Shown here one piece after another: positions 17,664 to 26,679 of a stretch of 64,000 nucleotides of DNA. The position numbers and the translations under genes are program-made. Every line of letters begins with the position of its first letter. The first letter of the stretch is position 1. Source of the DNA: Haliscomenobacter sp041740695 (GTDB taxonomy: Bacteria > Bacteroidota > Bacteroidia > Chitinophagales > Saprospiraceae); NCBI RefSeq assembly GCF_041740695.1, contig NZ_JBGSLK010000018.1, forward strand, positions 56,251 through 120,250. Direction: 5' to 3'. The notes under the pieces are model-generated. The model had not been told where the DNA came from. It worked only from the letters and a program-made list of their open reading frames with translations, and made no database searches.

Positions 17664-19922
17664 TCAGCGTGACCAACGTACCCCCAAATAAAATTCTCGT
17701 CCATGAATGGGGCTAAATGCATACGCAGTGTCAAAGTAATTGCTAAAACCCGGCTGGCTTTGTGGGTCATTAAATCCTACCAATGGGGAATAGACTTGCC
17801 GGTAGTCAAATAGGTTTTGAACCCCTGTGAATACATCCAGTTTTCCCTTCGCCAGGGTTTTGATCACCTGAAAATTGTGCACCGAAAAAATCGGCGAGCG
17901 GGTAGGTCGGGGGGTAGATAGTGGCTGCCCGGCTGGGTCCAGATCAAATACTTCTGGCAAGGCCATACTTCCCGTCCAATTGGCGGTGTAAGCCAAAGTA
18001 ATGCCCGCTTTTTTGAAGCGGTAATTGACCACAGACAAGCCAGTCCAGGCTGGTGCAAAGGGAATCGCCCGGGTTTCAAAATTGCCATTTTCAACTGCAT
18101 CGTACTGTGTGCTGCGCAAAAAACTGGCCCCCAAAGTATAACTCAGCGGGAAACGGAACTGCTGTTGTAAAGAAATATTGATACCCCGGGTTTGGGCATA
18201 CCCTTCGGTATTGGCGTAAATGATTTTACCGGGAGTGTCGTAGCTGGGAATAATTTTGTTGATAAAATGGGTAAAAAAGGCATCGATGTCTACTGAGCCC
18301 TGGCTTTCACCCATGGTGAAAATATGGTTGTAGTTGAGGGAAAAATTGTAAGAGCGCTCTGGGTTCAGGTTTTCGGTGATCACTACTTCCCGCTGCCCGG
18401 TGACAAAGGCATGATCCTCGGTGAATAAATTGACCAAGCGGAAACCCGTGCCCGCATTCAAGCGCCAGGTGGTCCAATCGCCCGTTTTGTATTTGAAATT
18501 AAGGCGGGGAGAAAAAATCGGGCCGCTGCCTTGGTACAAATCCAGTCGAGAACCCAAGAGTAGGGTCATTTTGGGTTGAATGGTCCATTCATCCTGCACA
18601 AATACGCCTGGAATGTATTGCAGGTCGGCACCATTGGGGGTGGCTACCGTATTGTCGTCGTAACGTTGCAGGCGATTGGTCAGGCCTATCAATAGGTCAT
18701 GTTTGTTCAATTGGGGGTTCCAGATGAAGTTGGTAAAACCCACTTGTTGCTCTGCTTTGTACAGGTCGGCACCGTAATAGCTGTTTTGGTCATGGTTGTT
18801 AAAGGCAAAGTCGATCCACATGCGGGTAGAGGTAGCCAAATCATAGGTACCAAACACTTCCGCACGCTGGGTGTAAATGCTTTCACCGTAATAATAATCA
18901 CTGCCGCGAATGTCGCGATAAGCCCGATTTTTTAAAAATTCGGCTACTCCATTGCGGCGATCCTCGTAATATAATTTACCAAAAATATTGAAGCGCCGCT
19001 TCTCCGGGCGCTCCATCGACCATTTGCTGAACACTGTATAACGATCCAGGTGGATCCGGTCGCTGAAGCCGTCGCCATTTTCATCGGAGAAGGAATTGCT
19101 GTATCCCCAATCGAGGCCCCAATAGGTATTCCATTTGCCCACTTTGGGAGCGAAACTCAAGGTCCCGTAAGACTCGCCGTGCGTAGTCAGCATGGTGCTC
19201 AGGCCGAATTTGGGTTGGCGCGCCGGGTCTTTGGTGATGACGTTGATGACCCCAGCCACCGCTTCGGAGCCATAAAGGGTGGAGTTGGGCCCTTTGATCA
19301 CTTCGATGCGTTCGATAAAGGTGGAGGGGATGCCATTTAGTCCGTAAACCGCGGATAAATTGCCATACAGCGGAGTTCCATCAATCAACACCGCCGTATA
19401 TGCTCCCGGTAAACCATTGATGCTAAAACTATTGGTAAAACAGACCCCACAAGCCACCGTTTCCTGCACGCCGTTGATCATTTTGATGCTTTCGGTGAGG
19501 TTGGTGGGGGCACTATTGCGCAGCAAAAACTGATGGGTGATCACGTCTATTTTGACTGGCGAATCTTTGATAAAGGTTTCTTTCATTGCCCCAGTCACCA
19601 CTACTTCCTGCAAACCCAGCACATCCTCTTGCAATTCGATGCTGCCCAGGTCCAGTGAGGCATCTTGCAGCTCAATCGAACGAGAAAATGCCTGATACCC
19701 CAGAGCAGAGACATGGAGCTCATACTGCCCCTTTGCCATGTTTTCGATCACAAAGGAACCATCGTCAGCGCTGATGGCGCCCCAGGCAGTGCCCTTCACT
19801 TGTACATGGGCATATGGCAATGGATTATTTTCATGCAGGATTTTACCTTGCAAACGAGCCGTTTGGCTTATAACAAGTCCTGGAAACAACAGCAAAAAAA
19901 GGAATGTATAGCGAGCTAGCAT
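17664..19922 (-). CDS. TonB-dependent outer-membrane receptor
   Basis: A 752-residue outer-membrane receptor. After a signal peptide it has a carboxypeptidase-regulatory-like (CarboxypepD_reg) domain (~20-100), a TonB plug (~115-225: VVVTGA start, LIDGTPLYG, IERIEVIKGPNSTLYGSEAVAGVINV) and a beta-barrel ending in the aromatic-rich GREFYLGVRWSR. Such receptors import metal chelates, cobalamin, haem or glycans using TonB energy. The plug contains an unusual CGVC pair (~157-160). Its promoter carries a palindrome resembling a DtxR/MntR operator, suggesting an iron or manganese related substrate. No substrate-binding SusD partner is adjacent, which argues against glycan uptake. Confidence 0.93.
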   Translation of the reverse strand: MLARYTFLFLLLFPGLVISQTARLQGKILHENNPLPYAHVQVKGTAWGAISADDGSFVIENMAKGQYELHVSALGYQAFSRSIELQDASLDLGSIELQEDVLGLQEVVVTGAMKETFIKDSPVKIDVITHQFLLRNSAPTNLTESIKMINGVQETVACGVCFTNSFSINGLPGAYTAVLIDGTPLYGNLSAVYGLNGIPSTFIERIEVIKGPNSTLYGSEAVAGVINVITKDPARQPKFGLSTMLTTHGESYGTLSFAPKVGKWNTYWGLDWGYSNSFSDENGDGFSDRIHLDRYTVFSKWSMERPEKRRFNIFGKLYYEDRRNGVAEFLKNRAYRDIRGSDYYYGESIYTQRAEVFGTYDLATSTRMWIDFAFNNHDQNSYYGADLYKAEQQVGFTNFIWNPQLNKHDLLIGLTNRLQRYDDNTVATPNGADLQYIPGVFVQDEWTIQPKMTLLLGSRLDLYQGSGPIFSPRLNFKYKTGDWTTWRLNAGTGFRLVNLFTEDHAFVTGQREVVITENLNPERSYNFSLNYNHIFTMGESQGSVDIDAFFTHFINKIIPSYDTPGKIIYANTEGYAQTRGINISLQQQFRFPLSYTLGASFLRSTQYDAVENGNFETRAIPFAPAWTGLSVVNYRFKKAGITLAYTANWTGSMALPEVFDLDPAGQPLSTPRPTRSPIFSVHNFQVIKTLAKGKLDVFTGVQNLFDYRQVYSPLVGFNDPQSQPGFSNYFDTAYAFSPIHGREFYLGVRWSR

Positions 19923-19952
19923 ATGATTGAGTGATTTTAAGGGAATACGACA

Positions 19953-19984
19953 CTAAGGTAAGCATAAATTTTTATTTAGGCAAG
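19953..19984 (-). promoter_or_regulatory. Probable promoter of the TonB receptor gene
   Basis: On the minus strand a -33-like CTTG (19981-19984) lies 20 bases before a -7-like TACCTTAG (19953-19960), close to the Bacteroidota consensus TTTG-N19/21-TAnnTTTG. The receptor start is 30 bases further on. The -33 element falls inside the palindromic operator. Confidence 0.5.
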
Positions 19985-19999
19985 TCTAAATAAAAATTT
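19966..19999. promoter_or_regulatory. DtxR/MntR-like operator palindrome
   Basis: Two perfect 14-bp arms (19966-19979 and 19986-19999) flank GCAAGT; the core reads TTTAGGCAAGTCTAAA. This resembles TTTAGGnnnnCCTAAA-type boxes bound by DtxR/MntR/SirR-family metal-dependent repressors. It sits between divergent genes, overlaps the predicted -33 element of the TonB receptor and has no T tail, so an operator fits better than a terminator. The regulator is not encoded in this window. Confidence 0.6.
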
Positions 20000-20360
20000 C
20001 GCCTCGTCTTTTTACCTATGCAGCAACAATGCATTTATTGTAGGAATAAAAAATTAAGCAACGAATAAGAGAGACTCTCCTGTGCTATCCTGATTACTTA
20101 AAATATTATTTTGATTTCAGGCATTATTACAGGACAGCACAGGAAAGTTTTTTACTCTAAATTTCGTAACCTTGCATTGCTATTTTTTAATGTTATTCGT
20201 CTTCCATTTACTACTACACGTTTTTTTCTACTACTACTTACCAAATAACCGCTAGGGTGCCCCAATGGGCTCTGGCAGTTGCTGACTTGTATCGCACAAG
20301 TCATCCATCGGCATATATCATTTCAACACGATACCCCTTCAACTTTAAACTATAAGCACT
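20000..20360. other. Divergent intergenic region with a second palindrome
   Basis: The region between the receptor operator and the oxidoreductase start holds a near-perfect inverted repeat: TCCTGTGCTATCCT (20078-20091) pairs with AGGACAGCACAGGA (20131-20144), 13 of 14 positions. A small 7-bp stem lies at 20283-20303. It must contain the oxidoreductase promoter, which I could not place with confidence. No gene is seen. Confidence 0.6.
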
Positions 20361-21773
20361 ATGCACAGAAGAGAATTTATCCAAGCAGCCTCGGTAGCAG
20401 CCGGAGGTGTATTGGCAGCCCCCAACTTGACGGGGATGTCGAATTTAGGGGCAAAAAAGCGCCTCGCCATGGTGGGTACCGGGGGCAGAGGCACCGGATT
20501 TTGGGGCAAAACCGTACTGGACAACTATGGTGACATGGTTGAGTTTGTGGGATTGTGCGACATCAACCCCGGACGGGTAGAAGCCGCCAAAAAACACATC
20601 GGTGCCACTTGCCCGACCTATACCGATTTTGAAGAAATGATGCTCGCCCAAAAACCGGATGTGCTCATCGTGACCACCGTGGATGCCACGCACCACGAGT
20701 TCATCATCAAGGGTTTGGAAATGGGTTCGGACGTGATCTCTGAAAAACCCATGACTACCGACGAAATCAAATGCCAGGCCATTCTGGATGCCGAGCGCCG
20801 CACGGGACGGAAAGTCACCATCGGTTTCAACTACCGCTACGGCCCCCACATGACCAAAATCAAGGAGCTGTTGATGCAGGACCGGGTGGGCAAACTGGTT
20901 TCGGTGGATTTCAACTGGTTCCTCAACGTGTACCACGGCTCGGATTATTTCCGCCGCTGGCATGGCATCAAATCGCGTAGTGGCTCGCTATGGGTACACA
21001 AGGCAACGCACCATTTTGACCTATTGAACTGGTGGATCAATTCCGAGCCAGTTGCAGTCACCGCTTTTGGTAGCCTGGATCACTACGGCGCCAACAATTC
21101 CTTCCGGGGCATCAAGTGCCGCTCCTGTAAGCACAAAGACAAGTGTAAATTTTACTACGATGTCACCAAAGACAAATACTACACGGCCCTGTACACCGAC
21201 AACGAAGCGCACGACGGCTATTTCCGCGACGGCTGTGTATGGCGCTCCGAAATTGACATTTACGATAAAATGTCGGCACAAATTCAATACGCCAATGGGG
21301 TGGTCGTGAATTATTCACTTACCACCTATTCGCCCTACGAAGGTTGGCGCATTGCGTTCAACGGCTTCAACGGCCGCCTGGATTCCTGGCAGGACATTCC
21401 TTACCAACACGGGGTGTTTGAAAGTGTGGATCAGGCCAATCGCCACGCCCAGGAAATGACCCAAAACAAAAATGAAGTGCCCACCGAATACGAGGAAATC
21501 ATCGTGATGGACAATTTTTCGCGCAAGCACGAATCGGTCAAAGTGCCTAAATTCAAAGGCGGCCACGGCGGCGGCGACAAACGCATGCACGACATGATTT
21601 TCCGCGATCCAAATATGGCCGATCCGTTCGGTTTGAAGGCTGGGACTCGGGATGGAGCGATGTCTTGCCTGATCGGGATTGCCGCTCGGAAGAGCATTGA
21701 GCAAAACCGGAAAGTGAGCATTGCGGAGTTGACGGATTTGAAACCGCTGGCGGTGCGGGGGAAGGTGTCGTAA
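20361..21773 (+). CDS. Gfo/Idh/MocA family oxidoreductase with Tat-type leader
   Basis: A 470-residue NAD(P)-dependent sugar or inositol dehydrogenase-type protein. The N-terminus (MHRREFIQAASVAAGGVLAA) resembles a twin-arginine signal, as is common in exported Bacteroidota members. A Rossmann GTGGRGTGFWG motif follows at ~40, and SEKPMTTD near 128-135 carries the EKP signature whose Lys takes part in catalysis. A CRSCKHKDKC cysteine cluster near 255-264 is an added feature that might bind a metal. The family acts on many sugars, so the substrate is open; the rhamnoside genes just downstream suggest carbohydrate use. A hairpin at 21866-21933 separates it from them. Confidence 0.9.
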   Translation: MHRREFIQAASVAAGGVLAAPNLTGMSNLGAKKRLAMVGTGGRGTGFWGKTVLDNYGDMVEFVGLCDINPGRVEAAKKHIGATCPTYTDFEEMMLAQKPDVLIVTTVDATHHEFIIKGLEMGSDVISEKPMTTDEIKCQAILDAERRTGRKVTIGFNYRYGPHMTKIKELLMQDRVGKLVSVDFNWFLNVYHGSDYFRRWHGIKSRSGSLWVHKATHHFDLLNWWINSEPVAVTAFGSLDHYGANNSFRGIKCRSCKHKDKCKFYYDVTKDKYYTALYTDNEAHDGYFRDGCVWRSEIDIYDKMSAQIQYANGVVVNYSLTTYSPYEGWRIAFNGFNGRLDSWQDIPYQHGVFESVDQANRHAQEMTQNKNEVPTEYEEIIVMDNFSRKHESVKVPKFKGGHGGGDKRMHDMIFRDPNMADPFGLKAGTRDGAMSCLIGIAARKSIEQNRKVSIAELTDLKPLAVRGKVS

Positions 21774-21865
21774 TTGTTTTTCATTAGGCTCGAGGTAGGT
21801 TGGTTATCAAGAAATTGATACAATTCTGATGATTTTGGCTTAAGTCTAACCTATAATACGTTCCC

Positions 21866-21933
21866 AAAGCGACATGATGGCAGCGCGTAAATCTGCTCAA
21901 TCCGCCTCATCTGCGTTACTATCATGTCGCTTT
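21866..21933 (+). terminator. Palindromic terminator behind the oxidoreductase gene
   Basis: AAAGCGACATGAT (21866-21878) is perfectly complementary to ATCATGTCGCTTT (21921-21933), and further T follows. The interior contains GCGTAAATCTGCTCAATCCG, a type of sequence often repeated between genes. It probably ends transcription before the rhamnosidase gene. Confidence 0.6.
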
Positions 21934-22006
21934 TGTGCTTCAATTTTCCCAGGAAAGTATCTTACCTTTACCCCCCTAACTTGTTCAACAAAATTACCTA
22001 CAGCGC

Positions 22007-24736
22007 ATGTCCAAGTCATTTTTTCGCTCGCAGAGCTTATCCAAGCTTTTCACTACGATATCCTTACTCTTCATTCTTCCCTTTTTCCTCAGCGCCCAAG
22101 TCAATTCCGCCAAGCCCTGGGCCTACTGGTGGTGGATGGGCAGTGCCGTCAACAAAGCCGACCTCAAAAAAAACCTCGAAGATTTTTCAGCGGCGGGTTT
22201 TGGGGGTTTGCACATCATTCCCATTTACGGCGTCAAGGGGGAAGAAGCCAATTTTATCCCTTACCTCAGTCCGCAGTGGTTGGCCATGCTGGATTACACC
22301 TGTACGGAGGCCAAAAGACTGGGTTTGGGCATCGACATGACCCTGGGTACTGGCTGGCCTTTTGGGGGCGCACAAGTCAAGCCACAAGATGCCGCTCAAG
22401 CCTTTCAAGTGCAAAGCATCGATGTAAAGGCCAATGAAAAAATCACCCAGTTGCCCGCCGTTCCTGAAAAGTGGAAAAACGCCAAACTCATTGCAGTTTC
22501 GGCTTATTCCCGCAAGGCTTTCCTGCAAAAACTCGACATCAGTAAAGGCATAACCTGGGAACACCCACAGGAAAGTAACCTCTACGCCCTGTACCAATTG
22601 CCTACCGGGCAAAAAGTAAAACGGGCAGCCCCTGGCGCCGAAGGTTGGGTACTTGATCACTTCAACGCCACAGCCATCAAAACCTACTTTCAAACCTTTG
22701 CCCAGGTTTTTGTGGCCAAAAACTATGGCGTGCGCGCTTTTTACAACGACTCCTATGAAGTATACGGTGCCAACTGGACCAGCACTTTTGTGCAAAAATT
22801 CCAACAATTGCGCGGCTATGACCTGCTCAGCAACCTGGATGTACTGGCACAGGATACTGCTCGGTCTGACCGCGAAAAACGGATTTGGGCCGACTACCAC
22901 GAGACCATTTCCGACGTCTTGCTGGAAGATTTCACCAAACCCCTGATGGCTCTGGGCAAGCAGTTTGGCAAAATTGTGCGCAACGAAGCCCACGGCGCTC
23001 CCGCCAACCTACTCGACCTTTACGCTGCTTCCGACGTACCCGAAACCGAGTTTTTTGGCAGCAAACCCTATGGCATTCCCGGTTACCGTGTAGACCCCGA
23101 TTATGAAGTCAAACGTTTTGGCGAACCCGATGCCTTTGTGATCAAGTGGGCAGCCTCGGCAGCGCATGTTGCAGGGCGCAAAATGGTGTCCTGTGAAACC
23201 GCCACCTGGCTGGGCAACCACTTCAAAGTGGCTCTCTCCCAAGTCAAACCGATTGTAGACGAGTGTTTGGTATCGGGGGTTAATCACATTTTTTACCACG
23301 GCGTACCTTATTCTCCACCGGGTGCCGAGTTTCCGGGTTGGTTGTTTTACGCTTCGACCAATTTTAACCAACAAAGCCATTTCTGGCCGTTTTTGCCACA
23401 ACTGAACGCCTACATCGAGCGCAGCCAAAGCCGCTTGCAGGCTGCCAAACCAGACAACGATGTGTTGCTCTATTTCCCTATTTACGACGTTTGGCATGCA
23501 GCTGGGCGCAAAGGCAAAACCCACCCAATGGAAGTTCACTCCATGGTACATGACATAAAAGACAGTCCTTTTGGGCGAACTTCTGCCTGGATGAGCGCAC
23601 AAGGTTTGGCTTTTGATTTTGTTTCCGATCGGCAAATTCAGGGTTTAAAATTTGAAAATGGAGACTTGGTTTCTACTGGCGGTACCCGTTACAAGTCTTT
23701 GGTTTTGCCCATAACCGAGTATATCCCGCTAGCTACACTCCAGGCCTTGGCGCGTCTAAAGCAGGCTGGTGCCTCGATTCTATTTGAAGCCAGATTACCC
23801 CGTACGGTGAATGGCTGGAACAATTACGCCGAGCGGCAAAAAACCATGCAAACTTTGATGTCGAATTTTCAAATCACCCTTGTCCGGGATTTGGGGGCGG
23901 CCCTAAACAAGGCTGGCGTTCGCCGCGAATTATTGGCCGAAAAGGGATTGGCTTTTATCCGTAAAAAAACGGACAAAGGCACTTTGTACTTCATCAGCAA
24001 CTTGTCTGGGCGTTTCAAGGAAGGCAGAGTCCGTTTGGCAAGCAATGCCAAAATGGTAAAATTATACGACCCTTTGAGCCAGCAAAGCGGTTGGGAAGGC
24101 TTCAAAACCATGGGCCCTAATAGCATTGAAACCTTTTTGCAACTGGCTCCCGGCGCCAGCATCTTCGTCGAGACCCTGGATCAGGCCGACAGTACGCTAA
24201 CCCGTTGGCCACTCCCCTTTGAAGAGGCAGATGTGAAGGATTTTACGGGGCCATGGAAAGTGGAATTTGTGAGTGGCAAACCCTTTGTACCCAAAGGCTA
24301 CCAAGCCGACACGCTCGCTTCCTGGACGCAGGCCCCTGATACCCTGGCCCAGTACTTCAGCGGAACCGGACGTTACAGCCTGAGTTTTTCATTGCCAGAA
24401 TTCCAGGTTGGGAAGCCTGCGCGGCTCGACCTGGGCGATGTACGGGAAATGGCGAAAGTAATCATCAATGGCCGCGACCTGGGGCCAGTGTGGTGTTTGC
24501 CTTTTGTGCTCAACGTACCAGAAGGGGTTTTGCAAAAAGAAAATACCATCCAGATCGAGGTGACCAACCTATCAGCCAATCGGGTGCGTTACCTGGATCG
24601 GCAAAAAACACCCTGGAAAAAATTCTACGACATCAATATTGTAGACATCCGCTACCAGCCTTTTGATGCTTCCAATTGGGTGCCAGTCCCTTCGGGGCTG
24701 AAAGGGCCAGTAAAATTGATGTTTCAACGTTTGTAA
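22007..24736 (+). CDS. GH106-type alpha-L-rhamnosidase
   Basis: A 909-residue exported glycoside hydrolase with a signal peptide ending in FFLSAQ. The mature N-terminus has the family hallmark PWAYWWWMGSAVNK, followed by LEDFSAAGFGGLHIIPIYGVKG and GTGWPFGG, typical of GH106 enzymes that remove terminal L-rhamnose from plant or bacterial glycans. The C-terminal ~180 residues look like a galactose-binding, GH2-like jelly roll (LDLGDVREMAKVIINGRDLGPVW). A rhamnose mutarotase gene starts 13 bp downstream, which supports rhamnose as the product. Export and the neighbouring oxidoreductase point to a small glycan-use locus, although no SusCD pair is present. Confidence 0.88.
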   Translation: MSKSFFRSQSLSKLFTTISLLFILPFFLSAQVNSAKPWAYWWWMGSAVNKADLKKNLEDFSAAGFGGLHIIPIYGVKGEEANFIPYLSPQWLAMLDYTCTEAKRLGLGIDMTLGTGWPFGGAQVKPQDAAQAFQVQSIDVKANEKITQLPAVPEKWKNAKLIAVSAYSRKAFLQKLDISKGITWEHPQESNLYALYQLPTGQKVKRAAPGAEGWVLDHFNATAIKTYFQTFAQVFVAKNYGVRAFYNDSYEVYGANWTSTFVQKFQQLRGYDLLSNLDVLAQDTARSDREKRIWADYHETISDVLLEDFTKPLMALGKQFGKIVRNEAHGAPANLLDLYAASDVPETEFFGSKPYGIPGYRVDPDYEVKRFGEPDAFVIKWAASAAHVAGRKMVSCETATWLGNHFKVALSQVKPIVDECLVSGVNHIFYHGVPYSPPGAEFPGWLFYASTNFNQQSHFWPFLPQLNAYIERSQSRLQAAKPDNDVLLYFPIYDVWHAAGRKGKTHPMEVHSMVHDIKDSPFGRTSAWMSAQGLAFDFVSDRQIQGLKFENGDLVSTGGTRYKSLVLPITEYIPLATLQALARLKQAGASILFEARLPRTVNGWNNYAERQKTMQTLMSNFQITLVRDLGAALNKAGVRRELLAEKGLAFIRKKTDKGTLYFISNLSGRFKEGRVRLASNAKMVKLYDPLSQQSGWEGFKTMGPNSIETFLQLAPGASIFVETLDQADSTLTRWPLPFEEADVKDFTGPWKVEFVSGKPFVPKGYQADTLASWTQAPDTLAQYFSGTGRYSLSFSLPEFQVGKPARLDLGDVREMAKVIINGRDLGPVWCLPFVLNVPEGVLQKENTIQIEVTNLSANRVRYLDRQKTPWKKFYDINIVDIRYQPFDASNWVPVPSGLKGPVKLMFQRL

Positions 24737-24749
24737 AGCGTTCACCATC

Positions 24750-25079
24750 ATGACAAAAACTGAAGAAATCGCATTTGTACTCTACCTCATCAAAGGCAAT
24801 GAGGTAGAATACCAACGCCGCCACGACGAAATCTGGCCCGAATTATCCGCTGCAATCAAAGAGGCGGGGATTTTGGATTACCAAATCTTTTTGGAACCCC
24901 GTACTGGGCAGCTTTTTGCCTATCAGAAGCGCCGGGTAGATCACAGTGTAGACCTGTTGCCGGGTTTGCCTGTCATGCGCGAATGGTGGGATTACATGGC
25001 AGACATCATGGAGGTGAATGCAGATAATTCGCCAGTGGTGCAGCCCTTGGAGCGGGTTTTTCAGTTTTTGGCCGAATGA
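24750..25079 (+). CDS. rhaM: L-rhamnose mutarotase
   Basis: A 109-residue protein of the usual RhaM length that interconverts alpha and beta anomers of L-rhamnose. The family signatures are clear: EYQRRHDEIWPEL (His25 region), WWDYMADIM and NADNSPV near the C-terminus, matching E. coli RhaM at the same positions. It starts 13 bp after the GH106 rhamnosidase stop, so the two are very probably cotranscribed and act in sequence, release and then anomerisation of rhamnose. No rhamnose isomerase, kinase or aldolase is in the window. A long palindrome follows the stop codon. Confidence 0.95.
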   Translation: MTKTEEIAFVLYLIKGNEVEYQRRHDEIWPELSAAIKEAGILDYQIFLEPRTGQLFAYQKRRVDHSVDLLPGLPVMREWWDYMADIMEVNADNSPVVQPLERVFQFLAE

Positions 25080-25083
25080 ATCT

Positions 25084-25190
25084 GAAGTGACCACTAGGGT
25101 GTCTAAGGTGGTGAATACATTTGCCCTGCTCCGCAGGGTTTTTTCTTTTTCACCACCTTAGACACCATAGACACCCTAGTGGTCACCTTC
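25084..25190. repeat. Long palindrome between convergent genes, GGTGTCTAAGGTGG family
   Basis: The left arm 25084-25115 and right arm 25149-25190 are inverted copies. The right arm carries one extra GGTGTCTAT-like unit. The loop holds its own 6-bp hairpin (25124-25138, CCCTGC/GCAGGG) followed by T runs. Its position between two gene ends suggests bidirectional termination. The palindrome at 29.6 kb has related arms. Confidence 0.9.
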
Positions 25191-25209
25191 GAAAAGAAGT
25201 ATAATAATT

Positions 25210-26532
25210 CTAGATTGTGCCTGTTTTTGCAATTTGGACCACACGCTCATACATTTCACCCCATCCTCCCCAACCATCTTCGGCATAAAAAGAGCTATTG
25301 TGCCAAAGCAGGCAAAATGGCCCACTTACCTGCTTTACTTCCCGGTGCAAATCTTTAAGACGGGTGTAGGCTTCATCCGCATTGAACCCAAGGTATTGTT
25401 GCAAGGTTACATCCATTGCTACAAAGGGATGTATCATTAAATTTGTACATTCTTCACGCTCAAGGTCGTACCAAGGGAAAGGTACCCCAGTGCCCGCACG
25501 GAATCCCGTATCATCGGCATAACCCATCGAATAATCGGCCTGGATGCCCGCTGCGATCAAGCGGCGGTAAGTTTCCGGCAAGTACAATTTGAGGAAATGC
25601 TGGCGGCTATGGGTGATGGTTTGAGCCACTATTTTTTCCAAACGTTGTTTCTCCATTGTCAGCCGCTCAGGCTCAATATTGGACAGGTAAGAAGGGTGAA
25701 TGCCCAGGGGATAACGCGCAGCCAAATCCCGAATGAGTGCCTGTTGGGCAGGCAAATCGGGGGATGGATTGGTATCGTATCGTGCAGCATCGCCCACCAA
25801 CAGGAAAAAACGGGGGCTTAGGCCATATTTTTCATGCCATTTGTACAATTGAGGGAAAGTATAAAATGGGTCATCCGCAGGATTTTCAAGGGCTTGCCTG
25901 CGGTCTTGCCAACGTTTTTTTTCCCCTGAAAGCAAGTCCTTCAGGCTTCCACCCCAGTGTTTCCACCAGGGTCGGTAACAAAAAGCCCAGGGCATATCCA
26001 CATCATAAGTAGGCGCGAACTCATAAGGCAGTGGCGTATGTACAAAGCCAGGATGTTTTTGCTGCAAAGCTTCCAGTAGGGCATTCAACCAGTGCTGTAC
26101 CACCGCCATTTGCAAAAAGCCTTCTCGTTGAGCCAAACTTTGTGCCGCACTAAAACGACCATGCTGATCCGCCACAAAAGGCAGGTATTCTTCATAACGA
26201 CTCAACAGGTAAAAACTACTGGCAAAAGGATCAGCGGGCAAATGTCCCGCATTTTTTTCTTCAAAACTCAACCATGGGCAACCCTCCACCCAATTTACCT
26301 GTATGGGGTATTGTTGCAGACAGGTTTGAAACAGCAAAGTTTCCGGGACGATCCACAGTTCATCGGGATCAAGTGAAACTTTGCTGTAATTTATTTTGGC
26401 TCCAGCAGATCTGCGATAGCTATTTTTGTCGTAATTAAACGTGTAAGTATGTGAAGACAGGTGCTCAAAAAAAACCTTGAGTACATAATCCAGGCGAGGT
26501 GAAGGATTGGTGCTAAAAATGGTGATTTGCAT
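25210..26532 (-). CDS. NodB-like polysaccharide deacetylase family protein
   Basis: A ~440-residue cytoplasmic-looking protein. The ATG at 26532 (MQITIFSTN) is preferred over an upstream in-frame start. The N-terminal half has DPFASSFYLLSRYEEYLPF, found in Bacteroidota proteins annotated as polysaccharide deacetylase family with an extra N-terminal domain. The C-terminal half resembles the NodB fold, with TYDVD in place of the usual TFDD and GIHPSY supplying a histidine. I infer a role in carbohydrate or cell-wall modification, but the catalytic residues are not fully classical. A 13-bp inverted repeat lies in its leader. Confidence 0.7.
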   Translation of the reverse strand: MQITIFSTNPSPRLDYVLKVFFEHLSSHTYTFNYDKNSYRRSAGAKINYSKVSLDPDELWIVPETLLFQTCLQQYPIQVNWVEGCPWLSFEEKNAGHLPADPFASSFYLLSRYEEYLPFVADQHGRFSAAQSLAQREGFLQMAVVQHWLNALLEALQQKHPGFVHTPLPYEFAPTYDVDMPWAFCYRPWWKHWGGSLKDLLSGEKKRWQDRRQALENPADDPFYTFPQLYKWHEKYGLSPRFFLLVGDAARYDTNPSPDLPAQQALIRDLAARYPLGIHPSYLSNIEPERLTMEKQRLEKIVAQTITHSRQHFLKLYLPETYRRLIAAGIQADYSMGYADDTGFRAGTGVPFPWYDLEREECTNLMIHPFVAMDVTLQQYLGFNADEAYTRLKDLHREVKQVSGPFCLLWHNSSFYAEDGWGGWGEMYERVVQIAKTGTI

Positions 26533-26545
26533 ACAGAAATTTGTC

Positions 26546-26591
26546 TTTTTTGGAAAAATCCAGCATAGAATGTACACTTTTTTCCAAAAAA
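26546..26591 (-). promoter_or_regulatory. Leader inverted repeat upstream of the NodB-like gene
   Basis: TTTTTTGGAAAAA (26546-26558) and TTTTTCCAAAAAA (26579-26591) form a perfect 13-bp inverted repeat with a 20-base spacer, 13 bases upstream of the start codon. It lies between divergent genes, so it may be an operator or leader structure rather than a terminator. Confidence 0.4.
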
Positions 26592-26679
26592 TCGTACATT
26601 TAAATCAAGGGTAGCTAAACATTTATCCCCTGATTTGTTTTAAAGTTAATACCATCTCAGCGAATATAACCTTAAGAAA

